NCBI RefSeq assembly: GCF_000143535.2
Contig: NC_037311.1
Coordinates: forward strand, 1,860,001 to 1,924,000
Source: Botrytis cinerea B05.10
Lineage: Eukaryota > Ascomycota > Leotiomycetes > Helotiales > Sclerotiniaceae
Length of the DNA stretch: 64,000 nucleotides
Direction of reading: 5' to 3'
A program made the position numbers and the translations under genes. Positions 24,691 through 35,367 of this stretch are shown here, piece by piece (the stretch's first letter is position 1; the number at the start of each line of letters is the position of its first letter). Under the pieces are notes generated by a model. The model was not told the origin of the DNA, did no database searches, and saw nothing but the letters and a program-made list of their open reading frames with translations.

Positions 24691-25874
24691 ATGAGTGAGG
24701 AATAGAGTTTTTGTCCTTGTATGATGTAAAATATTACCACATTTGTCTTGATTTGATGCCTTTGTTTATGTGCTTGTTTCCCTGGCTTCCTTACTACTTT
24801 GTGCTTAGTTATTGCATCAAACCAGGAGTGTTAGTAGCTACACTTTCATCGTTGACTCAAACCTTTTTATATTGCTTCCTTCATCGTGACTGATCTCCGT
24901 ATTTTCATCAGCACGCTGTTTAATTGCTGTATGAGAATGAAGCAAGAAGTAAGTATGATTCGTATGACTTCTGGAGCAACTATTCGTTACAAATATTCAA
25001 AATATGCGTTCTCTGTAATCTACTCCCTAGCTAGTAAGCTAGAAATCTGTAAACAGTTTCAGCCTTATTAAAGACTTCCCGAGCTACAGTCACTTTGATA
25101 TCAATACTAGATCTCTGCTTGTTCACATAAATCGAAGCATTGGCTACGATCAAATAATCAGGAGAAACAAGCAAAGCAGGTTGTATCTGTAGACTATAGA
25201 GACATCGAGTGAGGATGGTTTGCAATAGTGTATAATCAACACCAACAAATGTACAATAGATATCCATTAAGTCTAATATCAACTCGAATACTTCATTAGT
25301 AACACTTCATTAGTATGCCTTTGAAGCTCACGTGGAATATTCAGAATGCCAGTTTCAGCTCGTTTCAATACTTTAGTCACTGCTTGTCATGAAGAAGTTC
25401 TCTCCATATGTTATTGTGCATTATACCTAATCAATTGAAGAATTACTAAAGTCACATCAAGTCACATGTTGCCCCTCAATACAATAGGTATCTGTCAAAG
25501 TTCGAATTCACCCTTGCTCAGAGTCTGAGAATTCAACAGTTGGAGGTCCGAGCTCATCCCTCTGGATCTGTGCTGTTTTGTTAGTGCCATAAAGAGAGCT
25601 GTATCCAACTCGAGAATCTGCCACTCCAACAGTTCATAAACCTGGAAATCTGCAAGCCAAAGACGTGGGTAACACTATTACTCCTTGAGATTTCGTATAC
25701 ACGCTCCATCTTTCATCAAAGATAGAAGATTTGTGCTACTTAAATCCAAAAAAAGATTACTATTATTTTGACTCGATCAACAGAGATCCATCAAAACTCA
25801 CTGTTACTTACCACTTCTGTTTTTCACAACGAGCTTGTACAGAACGTTGAATTGAAGGCCAAATAGACTTCAAG
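24691..25874. other. Intergenic region
   Basis: AT-rich, no supported coding frame. It marks the change from the dense housekeeping block to the sparse accessory block. Confidence 0.5.
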
Positions 25875-26718
25875 ATGCCTATAAAGCCATTTTTTGTGAG
25901 TACTTCCTCTCTCTTTAAAGCTAATTAAACACATCATCTCTTAAGTCTCTTGACTAATTTATTCGTAGCCATTCAACCAGGACCATCCAAGCTTTCCTGC
26001 TGAAATGCGCTCCTGTCAGAAAAACTTCTCATCAAGGGAAGCGGCGATAGGAGCTATCCCTATTTTACAAGATTATCGAATGAACCACAGAGAAATCTTC
26101 GAGAAAGGATGCCGCAAAGCCTTTTCTGGGTTTTTCCGTTATGGATCAAAGGACTTTTGTCTTGTCGAAAACATGAATCCTGGCCTCCTCCCGGATTTCT
26201 TTTTTGAGATCAGACATAGTACCAATCCCTCGGAATACGCAGATATTACAGCTGCAACTCGAGGCATTCGCAATTCGACCAAGTTCTTCTTCGTCAGCTG
26301 CAACTATCATGACCCAGAGCATGTTATTGTTCGCACATATGCCAAGCTTCGGAACTTCGATTGGGATAACCAGTCGCAGATTGATGATCTGAATCTCTTT
26401 AGGATTGCAGCTATTACAGAGGGTTGTGGTATCATTGCTTTTACTGAAGACGGCAAAATACTTCTTCCTCCACCTGAGACGAAATCGACGGTTGAAGTAA
26501 CACCTGAAGAGCAAAGTTCAAAGAAGCGGAAGGCGTTCAATTTCGTAGAGTCTTCGTTTAATGACATGCAAAATGATACAAGCGTCTCAAACAGCTCTGA
26601 GGCACAAAGTAATGTTGCAGCGCAAGATTTGCAAGCACATCCGTCGGCACCACCATCTCAACCAACTACATCCATATCTCAGGTTGATGAGTGGATTCGT
26701 TTTGCCTATTACAGATAA
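25875..26718 (+). CDS. Family member A: uncharacterised SKF-FDW domain protein
   Basis: No known family recognised. Exon 1 (25875-25895, MPIKPFF) and exon 2 (25969-26718) splice through GTGAGT...TTCGTAG with a TGACTAAT branch, giving 256 aa. It contains the local paralogue signature: STKFFFVSCNYHDPEHV, then NFDWDNQSQIDDLNLFRIAA with FDW at residues 137-139. The C-terminal third is Ser/Glu/Pro-rich and disordered, with a short basic KKRK run that could be nuclear. The same reading frame continues with coding-like Gln/Gly-rich sequence beyond the TAA (see 26719-27144), so the present stop may be a truncation. Its nearest relative by order and motif is member B, 1.8 kb downstream on the same strand. 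Confidence 0.65.
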
Positions 26719-27144
26719 CCTATGAGGGGCGGAGTTCGGGGAGCACTGGGCGTTGGGCAAGGGCCGCAGAGTCTTGTACAAGCCGGAGGGCATGTGTCAC
26801 AACCACCCGCTCAAGCATATCGCAGTCATGAAGCATTACACCAATTTAACTAACGACATGTCATGAACCAAGGCCAAGATCCAGGATCTGGAATGCAGCG
26901 ACAGGGTCCGTGGTATAACCAGAGAAGCCCATCACAATCCACAAGCCAAGTTTATGGAACGTATCAACAACATGGCCAAGGCCAACAAAACCTTACCCAG
27001 ATTTCACTTGATTCTCCTCACGAACCCAGTCGATATGCCACTCAACATGCCCAACAAAGCTCTGTCCAAATCCAAACCGAAAGATACGGGGGCCCTCAGC
27101 AGGCACAGCAAGATAATAGTGAAGGCGCAGAGATGGGTTGTTAA
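26719..27144 (+). pseudogene. In-frame Gln/Gly-rich continuation of A, interrupted by TAA stops
   Basis: After the TAA of A at 26716-26718, the same frame reads MRGGVRGALGVGQGPQ... to a TAA at 26851-26853. It then restarts at an ATG (26863) and runs 93 codons of Gln/Ser/Gly-rich sequence to 27144. The uniform composition in one frame suggests a former C-terminal tail cut off by stop mutations, or an unrecognised intron. A separate small gene from 26863 is also possible. Confidence 0.35.
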
Positions 27145-28545
27145 AGTGCTTTGAGTTCAATCTCTTAATGGGATCCAAATGAATACTTCGGCATGCATAT
27201 AAATATCTAATAGTCTCCAAATATGCGATTTCTATTGTATAATGGCTATCGGCGACATCTCAGTCCATCGTGGGATATATACAGCGCGGGAGAAGGTTAT
27301 TATTCTGAAATGAGCAGAGGTTAGTGATATGAGCTTTCATGACAGTTGGAATGGGGAGATAAAGAAATGCTCTTAGATAGACCTGCTAGTTTTGGCACAA
27401 CCAATTCCAATTTTCTTTTTCGCTTCTACCGAATTAGTGTCGCGTTTCCCCTCTGTATCAGGTGCCGAACAGACTATAAGGCGGTTACAGCAAAATAACA
27501 GAGGAAAAGATTCTTCAAAGGATCAGAGAGGATCAACTGATTGAAATGTACAGAGAACTACTGGAAGCAGCCGCATGACGAGGTGTTTACTTACAATGGT
27601 GGTGGACTTAGCCATGCCGTGTTATGCAAAAGTTTCATAACTTCCAGAGTTCCATGCCGTTCACATATCCCTCAATAACCACCATGATGGTGAACTTCAT
27701 AAATATTATGAGGCCTTTCAGAAAAGATCCGAAACAGAATTGGGTGAATTTGCTGTCCCATACTTGACTCGAAGCGAAGTCCCGTGACTTTTGGGAAAGC
27801 CATGTACAATTACATTTCTCCCCTCCTCCTCCCTTCTGCTACGGCAACCAGTCTTTTTATGTCTATTTTGCAACCGCAATCCTTCGAATTGTAGCACCAA
27901 GACAACCATCTCTTTTTTGAACAATTCTCTGGAGCAATATAATTTGAAATTATTGCGATCAGAGTTGCCACCACTTGCATCTTTTTTGTTGCTGAGCAGC
28001 TGGTCTCTTTCCTCTCCACGAAACATTCCGCAAGTTTGAGAACGATAGGCTTTCATTAAACTGGTAAGGCTTCCTATGATTCTGATCTTCTGTCTCTGTT
28101 GTAGTCGGATAGATTTGCTAATAAGAACTAAAAAATAGCAGTTTATGCTGACAGGAACCGATTGTCATCGAGGCAGAGCACATCCAAACCATCCAAAACA
28201 AACCCAAAACTGGCGCATCACAAAAGCTTCAGTCATTTAGCGCATAAATAAGAAGTAGCTCAAGTTTTACCAAAACATAATCATTGTTGGCCATCGACAG
28301 CGACTGGGCTGCCTTTCAAATTTCAAATACTTTTTTCGAACCAAGCAATTTGACTAGCACAGCAATCGCACATACAACCCTCATAAGTAGCCCTGTTGAG
28401 GTATTTACCAGTAGATTCAGCGAGTAAGCTCAAAAACAATTCTTTACCTTTCAGCATGCTAATATGGCAATAGAACATTTTGAAGACTTTCGTCAGAAAC
28501 AATTTCAACATCTTCTTGCAAACTTTCAATTTCCACAAATTCATC
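27145..28545. other. Intergenic region between A and B
   Basis: Short frames on both strands show no conserved motif or splice structure, so nothing is called. The right end is the promoter of B. Confidence 0.45.
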
Positions 28546-29738
28546 ATGTCTCCACCTCAGATAAACGTAGATATTGCTTTGTGCTTGTTGGTATGTTAAC
28601 TAGGATATAACAAGTATCTTTGATAGAAAAATATATACTAACTGATGACCAGAAGAACAGCGACACTAATTTTCTCATCGGCTACAAAAATTCGATTCCT
28701 GATCCGAGATACTTGACGTTCGACCAAATAAAAGACACCAATCCCGCTGTCTTGGGAAACCCCGAACCTCATAAGTTCATCTATTTCCATTTCAGAAAAG
28801 CCGACGACTTTGTAAGATCTAAGCAGATCATCATGCATAGATTCCCCAATGCCCGCAACCACGATTGGGATAATCAGGATGATATCAATAAACTCAATGT
28901 ATTTAGAATGGCTGCCGTCAAATTAGCAATGGCTGGCATTGATGTTTCAGTGGGAAAGAAATGTTACAGCGTTGTACCCAAGTCATTGAAAAGAATTTGG
29001 TTTCCAAATTTGGTAGAATTTGTTGAAGAGTGGAGAGCTGAATCTTCCAGATATCAGGCTGAGGCGATGATCGATCAAAATATGACTGATGGAGACGAGG
29101 CACACTATGGAGATGATGAAGATGACGAAGATGACGAAGATGACGAAGATGACGAAGATGACGAAGATGACGAAGATGATGGAGACGATGAATATGATGG
29201 ATACGGTGGATACAGTAGATTCTATGCAGGCAATGGTATTTCCCCTAGATATCCCGACGAACATGAGATTGTAACTGATATTGCTGAAGCTCATGGAAAT
29301 GTTGTTCATCTCGCTCGCAGAGCCATCCAAACTGGCGTTGAGAATTTAGAGGGACAGCAAGGATCCGCTGAAGTAGAAGGTGGTATGACTATTGAAACAT
29401 CTGTCGATAGTACAGATGATGATGACTTGTCATCGGATGGTGTCAGAGATCGACAAGCGCTTCGAGCTTATCACGCTGCTGCTCGAACTGCGCTCTCGTC
29501 TTCCTCCTACATCCCAGTCGAAGCCCCAATTCAAAACCCAGCATTAAGCTCTGCTCCCACAAACACCGGTTCGCCAATCCCCTCCTCCCAATTTGCTGGT
29601 TCTCCAATAATTGGTCCTCAACCATTGAGTTTAGCTGCAGAAGCCGAATCATTGAGCCTCGACGACCCTGATGCAATGAGCTTTGAATTGGAGCATTCTG
29701 TCAACAATGAGGGCCATGAAGGAATTTCACTGCTATGA
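28546..29738 (+). CDS. Family member B: SKF-FDW domain protein with long acidic repeat
   Basis: Not a known family. Exon 1 (28546-28590, MSPPQINVDIALCLL) joins exon 2 (28653-29738) using GTATGT and GACCAG with a perfect TACTAAC branch, giving 376 aa. The start MSPP matches member C. The shared domain reads LGNPEPHKFIYFHF, then NHDWDNQDDINKLNVFRMAA, with HDW at residues 85-87 in place of FDW. It is followed by an Asp/Glu block of tandem D-D-E units (29108-29190) and a Ser/Pro/Ala-rich tail. The acidic tract and lack of a signal peptide suggest a nuclear or cytosolic protein; function unknown. The short first exon is inferred from splice signals and phase only. Confidence 0.65.
29112..29177 (+). 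repeat. 9-bp tandem repeat coding for Asp-Asp-Glu
   Basis: GATGACGAA-type units repeat about seven times without interruption inside gene B. Each unit adds three acidic residues, so copy-number change keeps the frame. Confidence 0.9.
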
Positions 29739-30766
29739 AAAGCAAGGTAGCTGCAGGTGAAGGCAAGATTCGTGTCGGTAAATTCATCCAAAGCTTAATG
29801 TTTGATTCAAGCTAATGTCAATTCTCCAGAATAACAAAAGCTCGCTTTGATTTAGTTGAAAATCCTACGATCTCAGCAAATCTCTAAGAAACGTCTTCGG
29901 TCCTCGTGCGATTCAATCTTCTGAACCAAAACTACCGGTTGCTCAACTACCAAGGTCTCACCATCGACCAGAACCTTTACACGGATCTGCCTCGAATATT
30001 CTACAAATTCATAAGCAATATGTCTACAGTTTCCTTCGTCCCTCCTTCAACAAGCCTCCATTTGATAAGCGCTCATTCCTGCGACACATGTTCTTGGCAA
30101 TATGATGTCTATGAGAACATCGTGTTTTGAGAATAGCCCATGGCAAATTTTTTAAAAAAAAACATTGGTGTTGGAATAGCGAGCTCTTGCAGTTGGCTTC
30201 TGGATGTTGTTTTCTTTCTTTTTTCTTTCCTTTCTTTTCTTTAATGGTAATAAAGCTGGTGGATTTCGTGGTCAAATAATAAGTTGGTAACAAATATGGC
30301 GTCGTTCGGGTCCTCTATTTAAGGTGTTGTTCCCAAGTCAGCATTGAGTCCTTGGCACAACGTTGGGTCACGACATCCTTGGATAGATTGCATTTTGCTA
30401 TTTGCCCGGGAAATCATCTTAGTTAGGCAGTTTATGAAACAAAAATTTCTTGAAGCAAAAAAAGTTTGCACAGATTTTCAATTTGCTCGCTGATGACATG
30501 TGACACGACTCTTTTATAATTCTGCCCATGTAAGGGCTGTACACTAAGAGAAGAATGGTAAACTCTAATATTGATCACCACTAGTCCAGATTTACAAATA
30601 GATGCAATTTCTCTCCCGTGGACTCCGGAACTGAGCACCTCAAATCGGGGCTTATTCTTCAGCATGCCAAGGCAAGATATAAACAGTAATTCTATTTTAA
30701 TATATTTTCATATAACTAAGTAATTATCATCATTAAACTCTAAGGTACATACCGAGCGCCAAAACT
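29739..30766. other. Convergent intergenic region
   Basis: Between the 3' ends of B and the yellow-like gene. A poly-A run near 30153-30162 and a C/T-rich TTTCTTT tract near 30213-30240 are present; no coding frame supported. Confidence 0.5.
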
Positions 30767-32159
30767 TTAAACAGCGGGACCTCTTCCGATCCATGTACGA
30801 TAGCTTCTGAAAGGACCTCTTCGTTTATCAATGTTCTTATACTGTCTACCAGGAGCGAGTCCTTGTTGGTTAGTAGTAAAGTAGAGCCATCCATCCAAGA
30901 TGGCCATTGTATCAGCAGCCTGAACTTGACCACCACGAACGAGGGTCTTGAGGTTATAGTTCGCGGCTGCTACCATGCCTTCGCCACCGGCTGGAGTACC
31001 GTTGACCTCATCGGTAACTTCGGATTGAAGAGTATCGGCGTAGAGAATTGCGTTTTGCTGCGGTATGGATTAGTGATAGTACGGGAATGATAAAATTTAA
31101 GGAACATACAGCAGAAGCACAAATGTATACTCTTCCACGGTCATCAGCCGTAAAGCCAGCTTGCTCGGATGGGAAGTTTCCAGGATTTTGAACCACAGCT
31201 TCGATCTCTGCATCTGTCAAGTTGGAGATGAAAGCTTCCTGAGACGCATAGTACCAGTGGTTAGAAGCCTTCACACCCCAGTACACGTTACCCCCAGTCA
31301 ACGCAATACCGTTAGTTCCGGAGTTGAGATTTGAAGACGTGGTACCGGCCCAGTTTCTGATGACTTCTCCATTATACATGGAGATGAAATTGGGATCGGG
31401 GGTTGTGAAAGTGCTGTTAAAGAGATGTCTAACAGTGGCTCCAGTGTCGAGATCTATAGTAGTAATAGAACCGTATGCTGAGTCCTCGGTAACAAATGCA
31501 TATCCGGCGGTGCCAAGAGTGTTGTTGACTTTGATATCGTTCAATTGGATTTTGGCATAGTAAAGCTCAGGTGGATAGATGTAGTTACGGATCAACTCGC
31601 CGGTAGTGTAGTTGAATGCCATAATTTTAGCTCCGTAGGTTGTGGGGTGGGAACTAAGTGAAAGTCAGCTGATTATTCATAATCCAAAAAAGTACTAAGC
31701 CCCTGAATTTGTAGACGAAGAAATTGGAACATAAACATACGCTCCATTAGGAACTCCACTGTCAATAACCCAAAAGGTATTTTCCGCATCCAAAACCACA
31801 TTCTGCACATTAACAAAGCACTCCGAAGCATTTTGGCCCGCAGCACAATTTTGCCATTCAGCTGATGGCCATGGAGCTTCACTGTTGAAGCCTGTAGCTT
31901 TCGTAAGAGTCCAGTTTTGTGGCTCCATATTACGTGCATAAGTGAAGAAGATGTTGCCTTCCGGATCCAAGCCTAGTCCAGTGGGAGCACGCACATACTC
32001 ATGAACGGCTTCCAACCCGGGCCCAATAACATCCAAATCGGCGGAACATTGTCCAATAGTGGTGAGATTGGTGCGCTGCTGTGATAGCGGAATTGGACAG
32101 GTGCCATTGAAGGTTTGAGCAGTTGCTGTTGCTGCAAAGGCAGCTAAGAGGAGTAACAT
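30767..32159 (-). CDS. Secreted major royal jelly / yellow-like protein
   Basis: Member of the MRJP/yellow family, a six-bladed propeller family best known from insects and also found in some bacteria and fungi; the fungal role is unknown. Exons 32159-31741, 31653-31110 and 31057-30767 give 417 aa. Introns are GTATGT...CACTTAG and GTATGT...CCGCAG, both phase-consistent. The true ATG is at 32159, giving the signal peptide MLLLLAAFAATATAQ. Family features include PTGLGLDPEGNIFFTYAR, the VLDAENTFWVIDSGVPNGA blade, HPTTYGAKIMAFNYTTGELIR, LNDIKVNN, AYVTED-like segments, the GSITTIDLDTG turn, and GWLYFTTNQ near the end. Several N-x-S/T sites fit secretion. It sits between members B and C of the local family without evident functional tie. 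Confidence 0.82.
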
Positions 32160-34558
32160 CCTTACGGGTCTAGAATGTTCGCGTATCAACGAAAAACGAG
32201 AAGGACAAAGAAACTCAAAAACAAAATCGGTCTGAGATCCAAAATCATCATGGCTAGACGGGAAGTATGTATTTATTTGAATATTCGGATTTGGCTGCGC
32301 ATATAGTCATGGCAATACTGCGGCCTTGAAGAACTTCGGCATTCAGATTTAAGGTTGGCGATGATGAGTTTCGGAACTTGGCACTCACTTGGCATATCCC
32401 ACAATTTATTTAAAGGCGCCGGCGACCCCTTCACGGCCACTTGGCGCATGATACAGTGGAATACATCGCACATTAAAATTAATTAAGAGGGCGAAGCGAC
32501 TGGCTCAGGGTGGATCTCTGAATACCTTGTTGGATCAAGTTGAAGCGCAAATTATTTGTTCTGATGGATTGACAAACTTGTTGCGATATTGTGTATATAA
32601 AGAGAACCCGCGTATTTTTAAAAACCGACGTATGTTTTCGAGTTTGGATCCTGAGTAAGACAGGATTCGCTTACCTTGAATTTTTATAAAGCTCAAAGAA
32701 GGTATATGCTGCGCCAAGTGGATGCTACAGACTAGCATAGCTCGTTATTAACTCCGACCCCCTTTTTTTTAAACTTTCCAAGAATTGCTTTTTTTGCAGA
32801 CTCTCATGTCACTTATATCGTTATGTCATGTAAAATAGAAGTACAAAGTGTACTCATGACAGATTATGGACGAGCAATTTGTTAATATTCCGATATCCGG
32901 AACCATTGCAAGCTAAAACCAGAGAATTCATTATGCAATTCTGGTTTATTAGCCAAGTTTCAATATCTTGTTCTTCCCACATGGAGTCATGAACGCCGGA
33001 ATCAAAATCCTAGCGGCCTAAGCTCGCCTAAGCAACTCCTCTGATGCAAATCCCCCGTTTACGCAAATCTCCTAGGATCGGAACTAACAGCTACAGCCCA
33101 TAAATAGGAGTTGATGAAAGGCCGTTCAATCAGATGGATCTGGATTTTAGGATCGAGAATAATGGAATGGTTATTCAGTACTAGCTACCGAACACAGCAA
33201 GGCCATAAATTGGATACGGTAGACACTGAGGTGAAATGAGGGATCCGCCGTTCGGAGCATAAAACTCTGAGAATGTAGGAGATCTGGAATAGTAGACAAA
33301 GCAGTCTTTAATAACCTAATTTCAACAAGAGATACACGAAGTCGTTGAGTGTGAAACATAAAGCAGCTCATTGAGATCTCATGTCAACATCTCGAGTTTT
33401 CCAGATCCAAGTACTTGAAGAATAGTATCTTTTGGTAAAATCTCTCTTTAGAAGATTGGAATTCTCACCTAGTTTTCTCCATAATTTGTTCATGTGCTTT
33501 TCATTGCGCAAGAGCTCAATCATAGTTTTTGTGCAAGCTCCGAAATTCGAGAAATGGCTTATATGCGTTGTGCATTTAAGGATTCAATGAATGAAGCCAC
33601 AGATTCTGAATTCAATACATACTTCTAGGAAGGTTTTATTACACTGTATTATTGTACTTGGAAGTGGTATTCCTGATTGTAATTTTGTCATTATATAATA
33701 AAGATAAGATACAACCGCCTTGGATGTGGCTCTGCAAGTTATTAACTTTGAGTGTAATGAAAGGCGAATTGTGAATCTGTAAGCTAAATCCAATGCGTCT
33801 CAATAGTTACATAGGGGTTCTTATAAGATTCTTCCTGGTATTCACCTAAAATGTTGCCTGTAGAAGTCACCTAGACTTGCTAGCGATTGGACAAATCAAA
33901 TCTATCTGATGTTATTTGAATCAATCACAACTACCTCCTACCTTTTATAGAAACCATAACTACCACAAGTAACTCTATCTAATTACTTTCCTGACTCATT
34001 TTACGAATGAAGTGTTTGTGTTTGATGAAACTTAGGTGTAGTTAGTATCCTACAGCAACTGTGAATAATGAATCCCTGAGCATACTGTCGTCGACCTGCC
34101 GACCAGCTGTATGGCGTTTCAGAACAACATCGCCGTACCTTTATTTATCTATATAATCACAGCATTTTACAACTTGAGAACTTCTTTATTACATCAGAGA
34201 CCTTCCAAACCAAGTACCTGAAATATACCCCTTTCAAAAAGACTTCCACGGACAAAGTATTTCAACCACACAACCAAATTCACAGGCTTTTTGCATTTTT
34301 TGATACTTCAAACATCTTGTCCATCAAGACATCCAGAAATTAGATTCTTTTTCAATCCAAGACCATAATCTGTAAGTAAATTTTACTGCCAAAGGTTTGA
34401 GAAGCTACCCGGAATTCCATCTTGAGGCACTGCTCTCAACTATCCCATGATATCTACCTGAACATTTGCCACCAGTCTCACTCATCCATACCATGCATTT
34501 CAACATCAAAAAATCAGTCAAATTCACTAACAGTAATAAAGAATTTATTTAGATCAAC
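32160..34558. other. Large intergenic region
   Basis: 2.4 kb between divergent genes (yellow-like protein and member C). No coding frame is convincing. A GTAAGT at about 34372 upstream of member C could begin a 5' untranslated intron; this is not confirmed. Confidence 0.5.
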
Positions 34559-35367
34559 ATGTCTCCACCAAAAAATCAAGAACTTCCACCAACCAAAGCC
34601 CCTCGTCCCCCATTCGGTGAGCCAGGGCACCAAGGAAAATCCGCTCTCCTTCGCGAGAACTTTCTCTGCAATCTCGCAGACGCGATCGTTCCTGCTGGTC
34701 TTTTCGGTGACCACAAGAGACATCGCCGAGACAGCGCATATCGTGCGGGGGACTTCAAGAAGGCGGACGTGGAGGCCCACGATGAGGAGGATGACTGGGT
34801 TAACTTGACGGATAAGACTGTCAAATCAGGTCCTCTCCAGATCACTCCTCGTGATGTGGGGTCTGAAGAGCGCCGACATAGTCCTAGTATGAGCAAGTCC
34901 TCGTCATTGAGTCCGGGATTTAGCCAGGCTAAGCTCAGTGCCGGATCGATCCAGGATGCATTTGTTGCCTGGGCTATCACTGGCGATACCGATTTGACTC
35001 CTGCCATCATTGGCCAGCCGGACAAATCCAAGTTCGTCCTTCGTCGCTATGACATTCGCGACCCCACAAAGATCGAGAAGAAAGTCATTGATTTGCACAT
35101 AGATGAATTTGACTGGAAAAACAAGGAGCATGTTGACAGACTGAATAAGGCTCGTCGACACTGGGAGATCAACACTCTGGAGTCTAATCCACAGACCAGT
35201 GGGAAGTCTCGGTAAGTTTTCATGTCCTGAGCCGCTAAAGGTTGAAGTTACTAATCGTGATAACTTATAGCGTTACCATCGATGGCAGACGCTCTCCAAT
35301 CGACACCTCGGTTGGAAGCTGGTCACCAGGTGATGAGGAGGATGATAGCAACTTGATTGAATTCTAG
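34559..35367 (+). CDS. Family member C: SKF-FDW domain protein
   Basis: Not a known family. Exon 1 is 34559-35211 and exon 2 is 35271-35367, giving 249 aa; the intron is GTAAGT...ACTTATAG with an upstream TTACTAATC branch. The start MSPPKNQELPP resembles member B. A disordered, Ser-rich charged N-terminal half precedes the shared domain: AITGDTDLTPAIIGQPD, SKFVLRRYDIRDP, then DEFDWKNKEHVDRLNKARRHW with FDW at residues 184-186. The C-terminus is short and acidic (GDEEDDSNLIEF). No signal peptide or membrane segment. It lacks both the Cys motif and the WT helix segment of D and E, so it represents the minimal domain plus tails. Confidence 0.72.

Noticed and set aside
25495..25520. TTCGAATT similarity to a tRNA T-loop
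   Set aside because: No matching acceptor stem, D-arm or anticodon arm upstream.
27718..28056. 112-codon minus-strand frame between A and B
   Set aside because: Highly charged but with overlapping open frames on the other strand and no motif; not distinguishable from chance.
28591..28652. Earlier acceptors in gene B (CAAG at 28614, GATAG at 28626)
   Set aside because: Both need a phase the first exon does not provide; the GACCAG acceptor after TACTAAC gives the right phase.
28983..29330. Minus-strand frame opposite the acidic repeat of gene B
   Set aside because: Its Ile/Phe/Val repeats are only the antisense reading of the D-D-E minisatellite.
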